Origin: a virus | Length of the DNA: 27,482 bases | IMG/VR virus record: IMGVR_UViG_3300030044_000065 | Location: 1 to 27,482 of that record | Reading direction: 5' to 3' (one strand) | Shown here: in pieces, positions 1 through 9,124 of the stretch | Numbering within the stretch: position 1 is the first letter of the stretch | How the letters are laid out: every line of letters begins with the position of its first letter | Translations under genes and position numbers: made by a program | The notes under the pieces: generated by a model | Databases searched by the model: none | Told to the model about the DNA's origin: nothing | Seen by the model: the letters and a program-made list of their open reading frames with translations, nothing else

Positions 1-428
1 TTACTGTTTGCTGTTCCTGATCCCGCTGTCGTAAGTGCTGCTCCAATTCTCATTTGCTGACTGCCGTTTTCGGTAATTGAAAACTTGGAAGTATTGCTAA
101 TTATAGTAAAACTTTGTCCTAAGGTAGGTGCAAGGGGAAGTATGAATGTAACTAAACTGACTCCATCGCAGATATATCCATTATTTGCCACTATCTGAAT
201 TGGATTTGTTGGGCTTACACTCGTGACAGTTTGCCACACAAAACCACCACCAGACTCGCTGATAGTGATTGTATTTCCTGTGGTATCGACTGAGATGCTT
301 CCTATGCCAACTATATTCATTAGATGGTCTACCGCTGAAGCACCAGTTCCAGTATTACCTTGAAAATTTATTGGCACATCCGGAGGAAGAATAGACTCTT
401 CTACTGTGAGTATTCCAGCTTGACTCAT
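1..428 (-). CDS. Tail fibre/appendage-like protein, 3' end outside window
   Basis: The open frame starts at an ATG that overlaps the stop of the preceding gene as ATGA and stays open for 142 codons to the window edge, so the C-terminus is missing. The N-terminal part contains a segment around residues 24-50 (GNTGTGASAVDHLMNIVG followed by ISVDTTGNTITIS) of a kind I know from many phage tail fibre and appendage proteins, where a short Gly/Asn-rich strand-turn motif precedes a beta-rich shaft or knob. The rest is Ser/Thr/Asn-rich with alternating hydrophobics, as expected for beta structure. Position at the distal end of the structural operon, after another fibre gene, fits a host-recognition role. 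No receptor-binding domain can be named. A TAA at positions 3-1 is out of frame and does not end the gene. Confidence 0.6.
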   Translation of the reverse strand, partial: MSQAGILTVEESILPPDVPINFQGNTGTGASAVDHLMNIVGIGSISVDTTGNTITISESGGGFVWQTVTSVSPTNPIQIVANNGYICDGVSLVTFILPLAPTLGQSFTIISNTSKFSITENGSQQMRIGAALTTAGSGTANS

Positions 429-1312
429 TTATCTAATTCATGCCTGTGTAAAAGTAGTTTAATATTCTCAATTTTTTTATCCATCAGAAGCATCTTGGTT
501 TCTGTGTTTGCAGATCTTAAGCATGCGTTCTTTGCATCCATGCATACCGGATCAAACAAAGAAACTACTTTATTCATAATCTCGCGCTCATCAGGAATTG
601 ATATGTTTCGTAATTCCTCAAGTTTCTTTGAAGCTTTAGACTGAAATTGGTTTAGTTTTTCATCAAAATCTTTCGATAGGTCTGAAATTTGATTCTGAAA
701 TTTGGTCGCTATATTATGAACAATCAGATCTATGTCTCTCACTTCTTTTGACAAGACCGTCATTCGTGTTTCATTGTTCTGAATGTATTTGAAATTTGAG
801 GTAACCTGTACGCCTTGTGCAAAAACATCCGAACGAAGACTTTTTATTTCATTAGACAATGAATCAATGGCTTTTTTTAATAATTCGATCGACTTCATAA
901 ATCCAATACAATTGTCCGTGAGTACTTTAATCTTCTCTTCAGCATGATCGTTGATATCTTCAATCGCCGATAGATCTTTATGAAACTGTTTCAGAACCTC
1001 TTGGAGATGTAAAATATCCCTGTGACAAACTTCAATGCCTTGATATTGATTAGCATTAATAGCTTCACAATCATTTACATGTTTTAGAAAAACTTCTGAA
1101 AGTTTAACAATAGCTTCTTTTACCTTTTCAGCCTTTTCATTCACGCTCTCTAAGTTTCCTTTAGTATGCGCATGATCTATAGCTACATGATTAGCTGTCG
1201 CACAAACTTGTTCATGCTCGATTCTTCTAACCATCAAAGGCAATAGAGATTCTAATGCAATTAATCTTTGCTCTATTGATCCAGCTTGTTCTTTTTTTTG
1301 TCCAAAATGCAT
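425..1312 (-). CDS. Long coiled-coil protein of the tail-fibre region, unknown function
   Basis: The protein has 295 residues and is almost entirely alpha-helical by composition, with heptad-like spacing of Leu/Ile from about residue 15 to the end and no Gly/Pro-rich breaks. There is no signal peptide or membrane segment and I recognise no family. It is preceded by a GGGAAA-type ribosome site, begins two bases after the stop of the upstream small structural gene, and its stop overlaps the next start (ATGA). A rod-like fibre, a fibre chaperone or an adaptor are possible. Its place between two fibre-type genes suggests a virion or assembly role, but nothing in the sequence proves this. Confidence 0.75.
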   Translation of the reverse strand: MHFGQKKEQAGSIEQRLIALESLLPLMVRRIEHEQVCATANHVAIDHAHTKGNLESVNEKAEKVKEAIVKLSEVFLKHVNDCEAINANQYQGIEVCHRDILHLQEVLKQFHKDLSAIEDINDHAEEKIKVLTDNCIGFMKSIELLKKAIDSLSNEIKSLRSDVFAQGVQVTSNFKYIQNNETRMTVLSKEVRDIDLIVHNIATKFQNQISDLSKDFDEKLNQFQSKASKKLEELRNISIPDEREIMNKVVSLFDPVCMDAKNACLRSANTETKMLLMDKKIENIKLLLHRHELDK

Positions 1313-1314
1313 AA

Positions 1315-1653
1315 TTATTTCCCATAAATTGTTTCGATATAGACAGCGTTTTTAGATGCAGCAGTAGACTGTTTTACATAAAATTGTGTTTGAGCACTTA
1401 TGTAAAATGATGCTCCGAAATCATGATTAGCGCTAATATCGTAGAGCACGAAAGATGAAGCGGGTACAAACAAATGATTATCAACTCCATCTAATGAGAA
1501 AAACATATCTCCATCAGTGTTATTGATAATCCGGAACGCGTGAGCAGGAAATGCAAGGGGTGTTCCCACTGCTGCATACGTACCGGATATTCCACCAAAG
1601 GCCACGCTTCTTATAGGCTCGAATAAAGCTCTTATCGATTGAAGATTAGGCAT
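1315..1653 (-). CDS. Small beta-rich virion protein
   Basis: I place the start at the ATG at 1653 (protein begins MPNLQSIRAL, 112 residues) because GGTGGA lies seven bases upstream; a longer frame opening at 1686 lacks a good ribosome site. The start overlaps the end of the upstream fibre gene by eight bases. The sequence has the look of a small phage tail or head accessory protein: a Phe-rich N-terminus, a segment FRIINNTDGDMFFSLDG (about residues 40-56), and a C-terminus ending in strand-forming sequence (FYVKQSTAASKNAVYIETIYGK region). I know similar short proteins from phage structural operons, but without an assigned function. Confidence 0.7.
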   Translation of the reverse strand: MPNLQSIRALFEPIRSVAFGGISGTYAAVGTPLAFPAHAFRIINNTDGDMFFSLDGVDNHLFVPASSFVLYDISANHDFGASFYISAQTQFYVKQSTAASKNAVYIETIYGK

Positions 1654-2566
1654 TGATAATCCACCAGTTAAATGTTGATGTTTCATTGCCGGTGGAAGTT
1701 AAAGTAAATCCAGTCCCATCCTGTGCAGTAATGCTGACATTACCGGGAGTGCCGCCTGTTGTTGCTCGACAATAGAATACTTTAGCTGTAATGCTGCACG
1801 CCGTTGTGGCTACAGTGACTACGCCGGGTGTTCCGGCCATTACTCCTGAAGTTCCTACTGAAGCGTTAGAGCCTGTAGCAATTACAATTTTATTCCCCGC
1901 AGTCGCCAGTGATAAATTGCCGTTTGTCGCAGTGATATTCCCAAGCGTTGCCGTTAAAGTAGTTGTGGCTGTAAGCGATCCGGTGACAGCAGTGTTTCCT
2001 GTGGCATTACCAATTCTAGTTGCCCCTGTACCACCTGTACCGATTGTAGTGATTGCAGCGCCGGAGATATTGATGTTGGTAGTTCCAACGATGTTAGTCG
2101 CAGCAAGCGTGCTTAAAGCTGTAACGCCTAGAGTAGTACTTACAGTAACAGGGCCAGTGATCGCAGTTCCGCCTGTTGCATTCCCAATGTTCGTTGCTCC
2201 AGTTCCACCAGTGCCTATAGTAGTTATACCGGATCCGGAGTTGTTGATGTTCACTGCACCTAGAAGAGTAGTACCTACAAATGTAGCTGTACCTGTGACT
2301 GTTAGATTAGTGAATGCGCCGGTATTTGGTGTGACTGAACCAATTGGAGGAGGTGTAGTAAGGTTCGTTTTCAATGTCAACGGCGTGACGATCTTGTTGT
2401 TTACTGTACCTGTGTTGACTTCTGCTTGTGTGGCAAGGGCTGCTTTACCAGCTACTGAAGTCGTTGCAGCCGGAACGTTTCCACCGACTTCTGAGAGTTT
2501 GACTATCCCGGCGACCGTCGCTGTTGCGCTTCGTCCTTCATAGCCTGCTTGATTAATTTTAGGCAT
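1646..2566 (-). CDS. Tail fibre protein with duplicated Gly/Thr-rich shaft repeat
   Basis: The 306-residue protein has an N-terminal segment (ATATVAGIVKLSEVG then ATQAEVNTGTVNNKIVTP, residues 15-63) of the type common at the start of phage tail fibre modules. The middle is a low-complexity Gly/Thr/Ala/Asn beta shaft in which a unit of about 40 residues occurs twice: both copies contain ITTIGTGGTGAT followed by IGNATG and a TTL ending, near residues 113-155 and 170-205. The C-terminal part (VFYCRATTGGTPGNVSI to FNWWIINA) resembles the globular ends seen in phage fibre and appendage proteins. A CAGGAGA site precedes the ATG. A host-contacting role is likely; the receptor is unknown. Confidence 0.8.
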   Translation of the reverse strand: MPKINQAGYEGRSATATVAGIVKLSEVGGNVPAATTSVAGKAALATQAEVNTGTVNNKIVTPLTLKTNLTTPPPIGSVTPNTGAFTNLTVTGTATFVGTTLLGAVNINNSGSGITTIGTGGTGATNIGNATGGTAITGPVTVSTTLGVTALSTLAATNIVGTTNINISGAAITTIGTGGTGATRIGNATGNTAVTGSLTATTTLTATLGNITATNGNLSLATAGNKIVIATGSNASVGTSGVMAGTPGVVTVATTACSITAKVFYCRATTGGTPGNVSITAQDGTGFTLTSTGNETSTFNWWIINA

Positions 2567-2583
2567 ACATATGTCTCCTGTTA

Positions 2584-2607
2584 TAAAATTATAATTATAT
2601 AATTTTA
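2584..2607 (-). promoter_or_regulatory. AT-only inverted repeat between ejection-protein and fibre genes
   Basis: Two perfect 10-base arms (TAAAATTATA and TATAATTTTA) flank a four-base centre. It lies three bases beyond the stop of the large ejection-type protein and ahead of the ribosome site of the tail fibre gene. On the minus strand it contains TATAAT, so it could be the -10 of a fibre-gene promoter, or a weak hairpin that stabilises or ends mRNA. No T-run follows it, so a classical terminator is unlikely. Confidence 0.45.
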
Positions 2608-2609
2608 GC

Positions 2610-5429
2610 TTAAAAATCCATGATCTTGTTGGCTTGTTCAGCTACCTGAATAAGCTGTAGCATTGTCTGATAGATCAGTTCTTTTTTTCGTGCGGAGTCC
2701 ATATCTAACGCTTTGACTTCCTTCATGAAGTGCATCATGCGCGTCACAGCTTTGTAGGTAGGAGTTTGTCGGACTTTATTGTATTTCTGATTTAACTTTA
2801 CGGCTTCATCTTGACGGCCTTCCTTCACAAGTTTCTGTATAGTCTTATGCACTTGCTCAGTAGACTTGTAGTTGTCGAAGAACTCCCGGATGGGTTTAGC
2901 GCTCATAGTGGGATAGTCTGTGTAAAACGACTTGAGGAAGTAGTTAAGGTCTTCTGCTTTAAACTCGTCAGTGCCACCGATGATCTTATAGGCTTTGTCA
3001 ATGCCATCTATCAACGAAGTGCCCAGAGCTCCCGACCATCTATTCACGTAGTTCTCTACGACAGCCGGACGGAATGTGTTCTCGTCGCCGAATATCTTAG
3101 CCAGGCCACGCGATAAATCTACGAACACTTGAGTGCCTCTCTCGTTGAATTGCTCGGCAGGCAGTAATCCTTCGCGTCCATATGGCACAACTGGTGTGTT
3201 AAAAAAGAACATCTTGTTAGCCCAAGCTTCCAATGCGGGCGCGACGGCTGTAGGGATGAAGAGCCTAGAGGTTGTGTAGCCGGCTAGTGTTTCCTCGGCG
3301 AATGTCTTGAATCCTTTCGGGTCTTTATCATGTATAGCATAAACGGCTGCCTCTATAGCATTTCCAAGGAAAACACCAAACTCTTGAGTCTTAGGTATCT
3401 TAATGATAGGAGCATTCTTCTTATCATCGTAGAAGGGAGCCATATCGACGTTGTAGAAGCTATCCTGCTCCCACTGAGCCTGATTGCGCACGCGCTCGTT
3501 GTCGGCATTGAGCATTGAGTTTATCAGTGCCGGAACGCCGAAGTAGCCTATAGCGCGTAAGTAAGGAACGGCTGTATCTTTAAAGGTGTAGTTGCCATTC
3601 GCATCTGTTTTAGGCTTCATGTACTTAACGAACTGAGCATTACCTTGAATGAAAGCATTCGAGAAGGGGACGATTGAGTTGACGACTTCCGCGATAGCAC
3701 CTTTCTTTTGAAAGTCCAGGGTGATGTTCCTCGCAGCATGTGCAGCTTCTTGACGTGTAGCGCCTTTCTCTATCCCTTTGCGAAATTCTGCAACGCGGGG
3801 AGCATTCTCAAAGGCGTGGTTCCATTCCTGTATCTTCTTTAAGCCTAACCAGTTATCTTTAACAGCGCGCTTGAAGAACCCACGGTCTTTCGCCTTTCGC
3901 ATTTGATCAATGTTCTTTGACCAAGCATCTCTAGTCAGCGAGCTTGCCGATGAATAAGCACCACCACTCCGAACAAACTCTTCATACCAAGCATCTTTCT
4001 TGAAAGCACTGAAAGTTCCGCGCACGATGTCCGGAAGAGTGAGTCCATACTGTGATGTAGTAAGAGCATGCGGGATATCCCTAATGAATGCTTTTGCCAT
4101 ATAAGCAGGTGTTATAGTAGCCCCAAAGCGAAGCCCTTGCGCTGGATAGCTCATAAGTTTCATGAGTATTCCACCCTCGCGCGCTGTGCCCAAACCCTTG
4201 ATAGCCTCATAGATAGCTGGGTCTACAGCATAGGATTTCTTCACTCCATCCTCGAATACATTGACGGTGTTCTCACCTTTTACAATTGGATTCTCTGTGA
4301 GAACCTCGATGACTTCAGCCGGAAGATCTTTGAAGTATTCGACAGGAAGACCCTTATCTTTAATAGATTTAAGCAGCTCTTCCTTGGACTTCTTAGGTGT
4401 AGTGACTTCTTCAAACAAGCCCTGTGCCGCAGTTCCTTTCGCATCTTTTGCAAGCTTGCGCATCACACCATTTCGCTCGCTCATCGCAACTATCAAGGCT
4501 GAGTTATTGTAAGCTGTTTGAATAGGATCGAGTATGTCATAGCCAGACTCCACATTTGTACGCGCTTTCACTGCATCTTTGGGTTCCATTCCACCTGTAG
4601 TTCCAAGTCCAGCTCTATTCGAACCTTCTACTACTCTATAAAGCGGAGCGTACATCTCGTGAGAGTTAACCATCTGATCATATGACTTTTGAGAGATCAA
4701 TTGTGCATCGCGGGCGAAGGCTAGATTATCCTTCATGTACTCAGTAAATTCATTCCCAAACTCTTTGAACTGCGGGAATTGTCTCTCCGCCTGTCTCATT
4801 GCTGCGACATCCTGAATATACTTTGCTGAATCAGTCTTTCCTTGCTTACGAAGATCTTCTGACCGCGTACGCGCTGCTAAGTAAGCGGACGCGTCTTCGT
4901 AGTTATCGATCACAGGTTCAACTATTTCAGACAAGCTCTTCCCTGTCTTCTCGTTACGCCTTCCATCTTCAGAGTATTTAAACCTTCCTTCAGTTGTATA
5001 TGTAACAGCCGCTTCCGCAGCGCCGGCATATACTTCCGCATACTGTTCAGCTTGAGGGGAAATCTTCCGGATAGGAGCGAGTTTGCTTAAGAAGTTTCTC
5101 TCAAGAGATTCCTTGTTGAAGATCTCGCCAATTTTCTTCTTAAACCATTGAAGCGGGGAATCTGGCCTATCAAACTTAATCTGCGATTTAACGAGGTCTA
5201 GTGGCGTCGCGTTCTTCTGCCAATCAGCATATTCAGTGCTTGCCTTCTGTAATTCTTTAGCGCTCTGGGGGAACGCCTTACTCCACACATTCTCCATGTA
5301 CTGCGCAACTTGTGGAAAAAGCTCACGTGCCTTGTTAGGATTCTTAACATATAGCTCTGTAAAATCCTTGAAAGCATTCTCTACAGTCGCCGTATTCCTT
5401 ACGCGATCTCTTGTAGTACACGACGTCAT
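2610..5429 (-). CDS. Large internal virion/ejection-type protein with LPD38-like domain
   Basis: The start chosen is the ATG at 5429, which overlaps the upstream stop as ATGA and has GAGG five bases upstream; a GTG two codons earlier is less well placed. The protein has 939 residues and is largely helical. Its central-to-C-terminal half has the pattern I associate with large polyvalent protein-associated domain 38 (LPD38): FIRDIPHALTTSQYG, then an Arg/Glu-rich helical stretch with NAPRVAEFRKGIEKG, AAHAARNITLDFQKKG, and the IVPFSNAFIQGNAQF turn near residues 590-605. Such domains occur in large virion proteins delivered with phage DNA, next to head and tail-hub genes as here. No peptidoglycan-cleaving or protease motif was seen. 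A DNA-ejection role is inference from family and position. Confidence 0.7.
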   Translation of the reverse strand: MTSCTTRDRVRNTATVENAFKDFTELYVKNPNKARELFPQVAQYMENVWSKAFPQSAKELQKASTEYADWQKNATPLDLVKSQIKFDRPDSPLQWFKKKIGEIFNKESLERNFLSKLAPIRKISPQAEQYAEVYAGAAEAAVTYTTEGRFKYSEDGRRNEKTGKSLSEIVEPVIDNYEDASAYLAARTRSEDLRKQGKTDSAKYIQDVAAMRQAERQFPQFKEFGNEFTEYMKDNLAFARDAQLISQKSYDQMVNSHEMYAPLYRVVEGSNRAGLGTTGGMEPKDAVKARTNVESGYDILDPIQTAYNNSALIVAMSERNGVMRKLAKDAKGTAAQGLFEEVTTPKKSKEELLKSIKDKGLPVEYFKDLPAEVIEVLTENPIVKGENTVNVFEDGVKKSYAVDPAIYEAIKGLGTAREGGILMKLMSYPAQGLRFGATITPAYMAKAFIRDIPHALTTSQYGLTLPDIVRGTFSAFKKDAWYEEFVRSGGAYSSASSLTRDAWSKNIDQMRKAKDRGFFKRAVKDNWLGLKKIQEWNHAFENAPRVAEFRKGIEKGATRQEAAHAARNITLDFQKKGAIAEVVNSIVPFSNAFIQGNAQFVKYMKPKTDANGNYTFKDTAVPYLRAIGYFGVPALINSMLNADNERVRNQAQWEQDSFYNVDMAPFYDDKKNAPIIKIPKTQEFGVFLGNAIEAAVYAIHDKDPKGFKTFAEETLAGYTTSRLFIPTAVAPALEAWANKMFFFNTPVVPYGREGLLPAEQFNERGTQVFVDLSRGLAKIFGDENTFRPAVVENYVNRWSGALGTSLIDGIDKAYKIIGGTDEFKAEDLNYFLKSFYTDYPTMSAKPIREFFDNYKSTEQVHKTIQKLVKEGRQDEAVKLNQKYNKVRQTPTYKAVTRMMHFMKEVKALDMDSARKKELIYQTMLQLIQVAEQANKIMDF

Positions 5430-7489
5430 ACGCACCTCAAATCTATGCCCATTTCTTTTAGATCCGCAGTCATCGCTTCGACAAACTTACGGCGTCCGGA
5501 ACTCTTCTCAATTTTATCCAACACATTCTCGGCGATGGAATCCGCGCTCTTCTGCACGCGCTCTACGTAGTCCGCGTTCCCCTTAGTCTTCGCAATCTCA
5601 TCGGTAGATTCTTTGATGGTCTTCTTGGATCGTTTCTTCTGCGCAGACTTTAGCTCTTTAACATCTTGCTCCGCGCGCGCGATGTCACGCCTGATAAGAT
5701 CCTTTACGGCGCGTGGTTCTTTGGCTTGGAGGGATTCATTCAGTCTTTTGTAAAGCTGCTTTACATTGGACTCTTTCTCTTGAATCGCGGAAGTTAGACG
5801 CTGTTCTAATGGCTGACGCATTTGTTTTTCAGTCTCATAAAACTTGTTAGCCTTCTCCTGGACTTTCTCTTGCTTGCGCTTTAAGCCCTCGATGCGACCG
5901 CGGATTTTCCCTGCGAGTTCGGCTTGTTTTTGAAGAGCTTTTTCTTTTTCTTTTATTTCTTGAAGGTGGGCTTTGTTAGCTACTTTTTTTAATGGTTCAA
6001 TTCTCTCTCGAAGTTTGTCCTTGAATAGATCTAATTTAGCTCTTCCTTTTTTAATAGAATCTGTACGAGTTTTTAGATCTTGTCTTAGTTCTTCGATGAA
6101 TTTTTGATCCTCGGCATTCTTTTTTTCTTCACGAGAAATCCTTTCTTTTTTAGCTTTTTCACTTAATTCCCTAATCTTCTTTTCGCGAATCCCTTGTTCG
6201 GTATACCTCTTTTCCTTTTCTCGCAATTCTCGCTCATGAGCAGCTTTAGCTTCTTTTGTCTGGAGGATTTTATTTTTAGCTTGTTCTTCTTGAACTCTCT
6301 TTAATTCCTTGAGATCCTTTTCCGCGCGACTCTTTAATTCTTTATGCTCTGCGGCAGTTAAAGCTTCTTGTTTAACTTTTAACTCTTTGATCCTTTGCTC
6401 TAGATCTTTGCGTAATTCCTCAGCAAATTTAGTGTCTTTTTCCGTCCTCTCCTGTAACTCTTTAGCCTCTATCTCTTTAATACCTTTCTCTATGCGCGCG
6501 AGCTCTTTGCGTTCCGGCTCAGCTTCCGCAATACGGCGCAGTCCACGCTCGAATTTCTGTGATAGGTTTAATTTTTCCGGCTGTTCGGGAGTTTCAGAAG
6601 GAGTTTTTTTTGGTTTAACCTCGAATAATTCCTCTTCCGTAGCCTCAGATAATTTCTTCGGGCGTTCTTTTCCAATCCTTTCAGCTTCAGCCTTCTGCTC
6701 AGGAGTAATAGGTGTTTCCAAGTGCTTAGGGTTGTATTCCAAAAGTAATTGTTCTGGTGGTTTGCCAGTTTCTTGGTGTTTCTTGAACATCCCCCGGATA
6801 GCTTTATCACCGAGTTTGAATCCACCGAGTGTAATCAGGTTATCCCGGAAGTCCTCAAAGGAAAGCTCTCCATGCCCAATCGCTGCACCGCCAACAGTGA
6901 AAGCTCCGGCTTCCAAGATCTGTTCGGCTGCTTGCTTTGAAAGTGGAGTGCGCAGTAGCTTGTTGACAGCCGAGTTGTTAAGCGCAGCGCCGAATAGAGG
7001 TTCGGCCATCTTAAGGGCTGACCCAAGCACAGCGGATTTACCGGACTGTACAGCGACATCCTTCCAGTCATCGAAGCTGAGAGTCGTGTCACCGCGTTTG
7101 ATAGCCTGAAGGTAGTTGTTGTATATAGTCTTGACGGCGGTATCATAAGCGAATCCCGCGCCCGCGCCAACTACCGGCCCACCAATTGCAGTTCCAGTAA
7201 CCAATCCTGTACCGAAAACTGGAAAGCTGGCAGCCATGTTAACGAGAGTTTCTACCCCATCACGCAGCCAGTTAGGGTTCTCTTCTTTGTATTCTTCGGC
7301 AGCTTGTTGCTCTTCAAGAGACAACCCTTGGCCGAGCAAGATTCCGGATGACGAACCGCGAAGACCGCGCTCTATGAGATTGGGTGTTTCGGGCCCCTCA
7401 TAGCGTGAGATGTCCTCTAATACCGGCTGATTCTCAGAACGTTGCGTGGGAAGATCTACGTGTTGCCTCGGTTTAGGCCGTTTGATCAT
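5426..7489 (-). CDS. Internal virion/ejection protein: hydrophobic Gly-rich N-terminal region plus long coiled coil
   Basis: The protein has 687 residues. Residues about 80-125 form a Gly/Ala/Val-rich hydrophobic stretch (FPVFGTGLVTGTAIGGPVVG onward) followed by helices. Such segments in phage ejection and tape-like proteins can insert in or line the passage across the host envelope. From about residue 235 to 670 the sequence is an extreme Lys/Glu/Arg-rich continuous coiled coil. The start overlaps the upstream stop as ATGA with AGAGG upstream, and its own stop overlaps the next gene the same way, so three ejection-type genes are coupled. It is the nearest thing in the window to a tape measure, but the podovirus gene set argues for an internal core or ejection protein. 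No enzymatic motif was found. Confidence 0.65.
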   Translation of the reverse strand: MIKRPKPRQHVDLPTQRSENQPVLEDISRYEGPETPNLIERGLRGSSSGILLGQGLSLEEQQAAEEYKEENPNWLRDGVETLVNMAASFPVFGTGLVTGTAIGGPVVGAGAGFAYDTAVKTIYNNYLQAIKRGDTTLSFDDWKDVAVQSGKSAVLGSALKMAEPLFGAALNNSAVNKLLRTPLSKQAAEQILEAGAFTVGGAAIGHGELSFEDFRDNLITLGGFKLGDKAIRGMFKKHQETGKPPEQLLLEYNPKHLETPITPEQKAEAERIGKERPKKLSEATEEELFEVKPKKTPSETPEQPEKLNLSQKFERGLRRIAEAEPERKELARIEKGIKEIEAKELQERTEKDTKFAEELRKDLEQRIKELKVKQEALTAAEHKELKSRAEKDLKELKRVQEEQAKNKILQTKEAKAAHERELREKEKRYTEQGIREKKIRELSEKAKKERISREEKKNAEDQKFIEELRQDLKTRTDSIKKGRAKLDLFKDKLRERIEPLKKVANKAHLQEIKEKEKALQKQAELAGKIRGRIEGLKRKQEKVQEKANKFYETEKQMRQPLEQRLTSAIQEKESNVKQLYKRLNESLQAKEPRAVKDLIRRDIARAEQDVKELKSAQKKRSKKTIKESTDEIAKTKGNADYVERVQKSADSIAENVLDKIEKSSGRRKFVEAMTADLKEMGIDLRCV

Positions 7490-8568
7490 TTCTTACCTCT
7501 GTATTCTCTATTTCTGCGGGCAAGTTCTTTTACTAAGGAACCCACAATTTCAGCCGGATCGTCAGTATAAGTTTGAAAGAAATCTAATACCTCTAACTGC
7601 TCTTCATCGGGGACGTTATCGAATTCAATGGTGTCTAATACGTATTCCATTGCCTTCTCTTCATCCACACCAAGCTTTTCTTGCACCACCCCTAACAGTC
7701 GGTTGTATCCAAAGGCATAATCTCCGTATTCCATTAACTTAATAAAGTCATCGACTTCTTTCTGATTTCTCTTTTGAAGGTAATCTTTAATCTCCAGTTC
7801 CTTAATCTCTTCTTTGGACGGCTTAATCGTTCTCCCGGTGATCTCTTCCTCGGCTCTTCTTTTGGCTTTTAGAGATGCTTCCCCAGAATCTACATACATT
7901 CTAGTAAGAGCTTTCTTCTTTTTAGGCTTAGGTTCATCACGATGAGTATCAAGATATTGACGCGCCTTAGCATCTACATCTTCGGCAGTAGCCTTTGGGC
8001 GACCGCCAGTTTGCTGTTGAGGAGCTTGAGGAGCTTCCATAGGTGCAGCTTCGGCTACCTGTTCCTCTTCTTTATCGAAAAATCCTGGAGGAGCATGTTT
8101 TTTCAACTCACCACTTAAATTTGCATATGCGTCATCCTTTTGCTGTTGAAGTCTTTCGATAACTTTAGGATCGCCGAGTCCTTGGCTTTTTGATAGGTAA
8201 GTATTCAACGCCTTGGATGCTTCGCGGTACTTTTCTCCATGATACTTATCGATGAATCCTAGCTTCTGCTCGTAGTCGGCTTTCGTCACATTCCTCTCGT
8301 ATTGATCGAGCTTCATCTTAATGTCGGCATTCTCAATAGCTTGATCTCTTTCGCGCTTACGGCGTTCCGGGCTTAGTCCTTCCGCTTGCTCAATGAGTTT
8401 AAGCTTCTTAAGAGGATCTTCTTCATCGCGATAGCCGCTCTTCTTAATAATATCTTCTTCCCTTCGGCTAGTATCGTTGCGTTCGAGAGTTTCGGTAAAC
8501 GATTTGCCAAAATTACTCCACGTCTCGTTTGGTGTTGGAGATAGATCTAAAACTCTTGGGCTTGGCAT
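7486..8568 (-). CDS. Hydrophilic helical virion-associated protein, unknown
   Basis: The start is taken as the ATG at 8568 (MPSPRVLDL, 360 residues), one base after the upstream stop and with GGGAG six bases upstream; the longer open frame reads through the upstream gene. The protein is highly charged and helical. A Pro/Ala/Gln-rich linker (about residues 175-195, containing APMEAPQAPQQQ) separates an N-terminal helical half from a Lys-rich middle (KPKKKKALTR) and an acidic C-terminal helical domain. It has no membrane segment. Its place between a small injection-type protein and two large ejection-type proteins suggests a third internal virion protein. I do not recognise a named family. Confidence 0.65.
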   Translation of the reverse strand: MPSPRVLDLSPTPNETWSNFGKSFTETLERNDTSRREEDIIKKSGYRDEEDPLKKLKLIEQAEGLSPERRKRERDQAIENADIKMKLDQYERNVTKADYEQKLGFIDKYHGEKYREASKALNTYLSKSQGLGDPKVIERLQQQKDDAYANLSGELKKHAPPGFFDKEEEQVAEAAPMEAPQAPQQQTGGRPKATAEDVDAKARQYLDTHRDEPKPKKKKALTRMYVDSGEASLKAKRRAEEEITGRTIKPSKEEIKELEIKDYLQKRNQKEVDDFIKLMEYGDYAFGYNRLLGVVQEKLGVDEEKAMEYVLDTIEFDNVPDEEQLEVLDFFQTYTDDPAEIVGSLVKELARRNREYRGKK

Positions 8569-8569
8569 G

Positions 8570-9115
8570 TTATGCTCCCGGAAATAATTGGTTAGCTGTG
8601 TACTTACCGGCAGCGCCACTCGCTCCTCGCAAGAATCCACTGAATGGATCTTCATTTGGCTTTTGATAGTCAAATGTTGTCATACCAAGAGCATTGTTAA
8701 CCGCATTAGATCTTCGGTCGTTAACACTGTTTTCTTGATTGAATAGGTAGTCTGTCATCTTCGCATTGAGATCATTCTGCGTCATCCTGCCACCGCGCTC
8801 AAGAGCTTGAGCTGCATATGAACTATTACCAAGACCTTTGCTCCGGAACGCGCCTGTGATCGATGGAACGACGTTCTCCTGATAATTCTCGTAAGCCGGA
8901 CGCGCGACGTTCTGCTGGAAGTTCTGCGTAGCCTTCTGAGGATCAAACTTATAGAGATCCGCTAAGGGGCCTTCGCCGTTAATTCCGGCGTTGTAGTCCT
9001 TCCATAGCTTTTTCTGATTCTTATCCATAGTGGAGCGTTTCTTAGCTTTCTTGTTGCCAAAGATAGAACTCCCGATAGTTGCTGCCCCTAAGACAAGTGG
9101 CGCCCATGCTACCAT
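8570..9115 (-). CDS. Small internal virion/DNA-injection-type protein
   Basis: The protein has 181 residues. It starts with a short hydrophobic segment (WAPLVLGAATIGSSIFG, residues 4-20) followed by a Lys-rich patch, then a helical body with FDPQKATQNFQQNVARPAY, VVPSITGAFRSKGLGNSS and an Asn/Gln/Arg-rich helix. This layout (hydrophobic Gly-rich start, then ARPAYENYQENVVP and a GNSSYAAQAL turn) matches a family of small phage virion proteins I know from podoviral operons beside ejection proteins, often called injection or internal proteins. AGGAG lies six bases upstream of the ATG and includes part of the upstream TAG stop. The function assignment is by resemblance only. Confidence 0.6.
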   Translation of the reverse strand: MVAWAPLVLGAATIGSSIFGNKKAKKRSTMDKNQKKLWKDYNAGINGEGPLADLYKFDPQKATQNFQQNVARPAYENYQENVVPSITGAFRSKGLGNSSYAAQALERGGRMTQNDLNAKMTDYLFNQENSVNDRRSNAVNNALGMTTFDYQKPNEDPFSGFLRGASGAAGKYTANQLFPGA

Positions 9116-9124
9116 AATTAACTC

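Noticed and set aside
1791-2543. Long plus-strand open frame (250 codons) opposite the tail fibre gene
   Set aside because: It mirrors the low-complexity Gly/Thr repeat of the fibre gene as a Val/Ala/Pro-rich product and has no start signals; the minus-strand gene explains the region.
6309-7109. Plus-strand open frame of 266 codons opposite the coiled-coil ejection protein
   Set aside because: Ser/Leu/Arg-biased shadow product of a Lys/Glu-rich gene on the other strand; no ribosome site.
5426-7489. Tape measure protein of a long-tailed phage
   Set aside because: Length of 687, the neighbouring P22-like portal and adaptor, and lack of tail tube or sheath genes fit an ejection protein of a short-tailed phage better.
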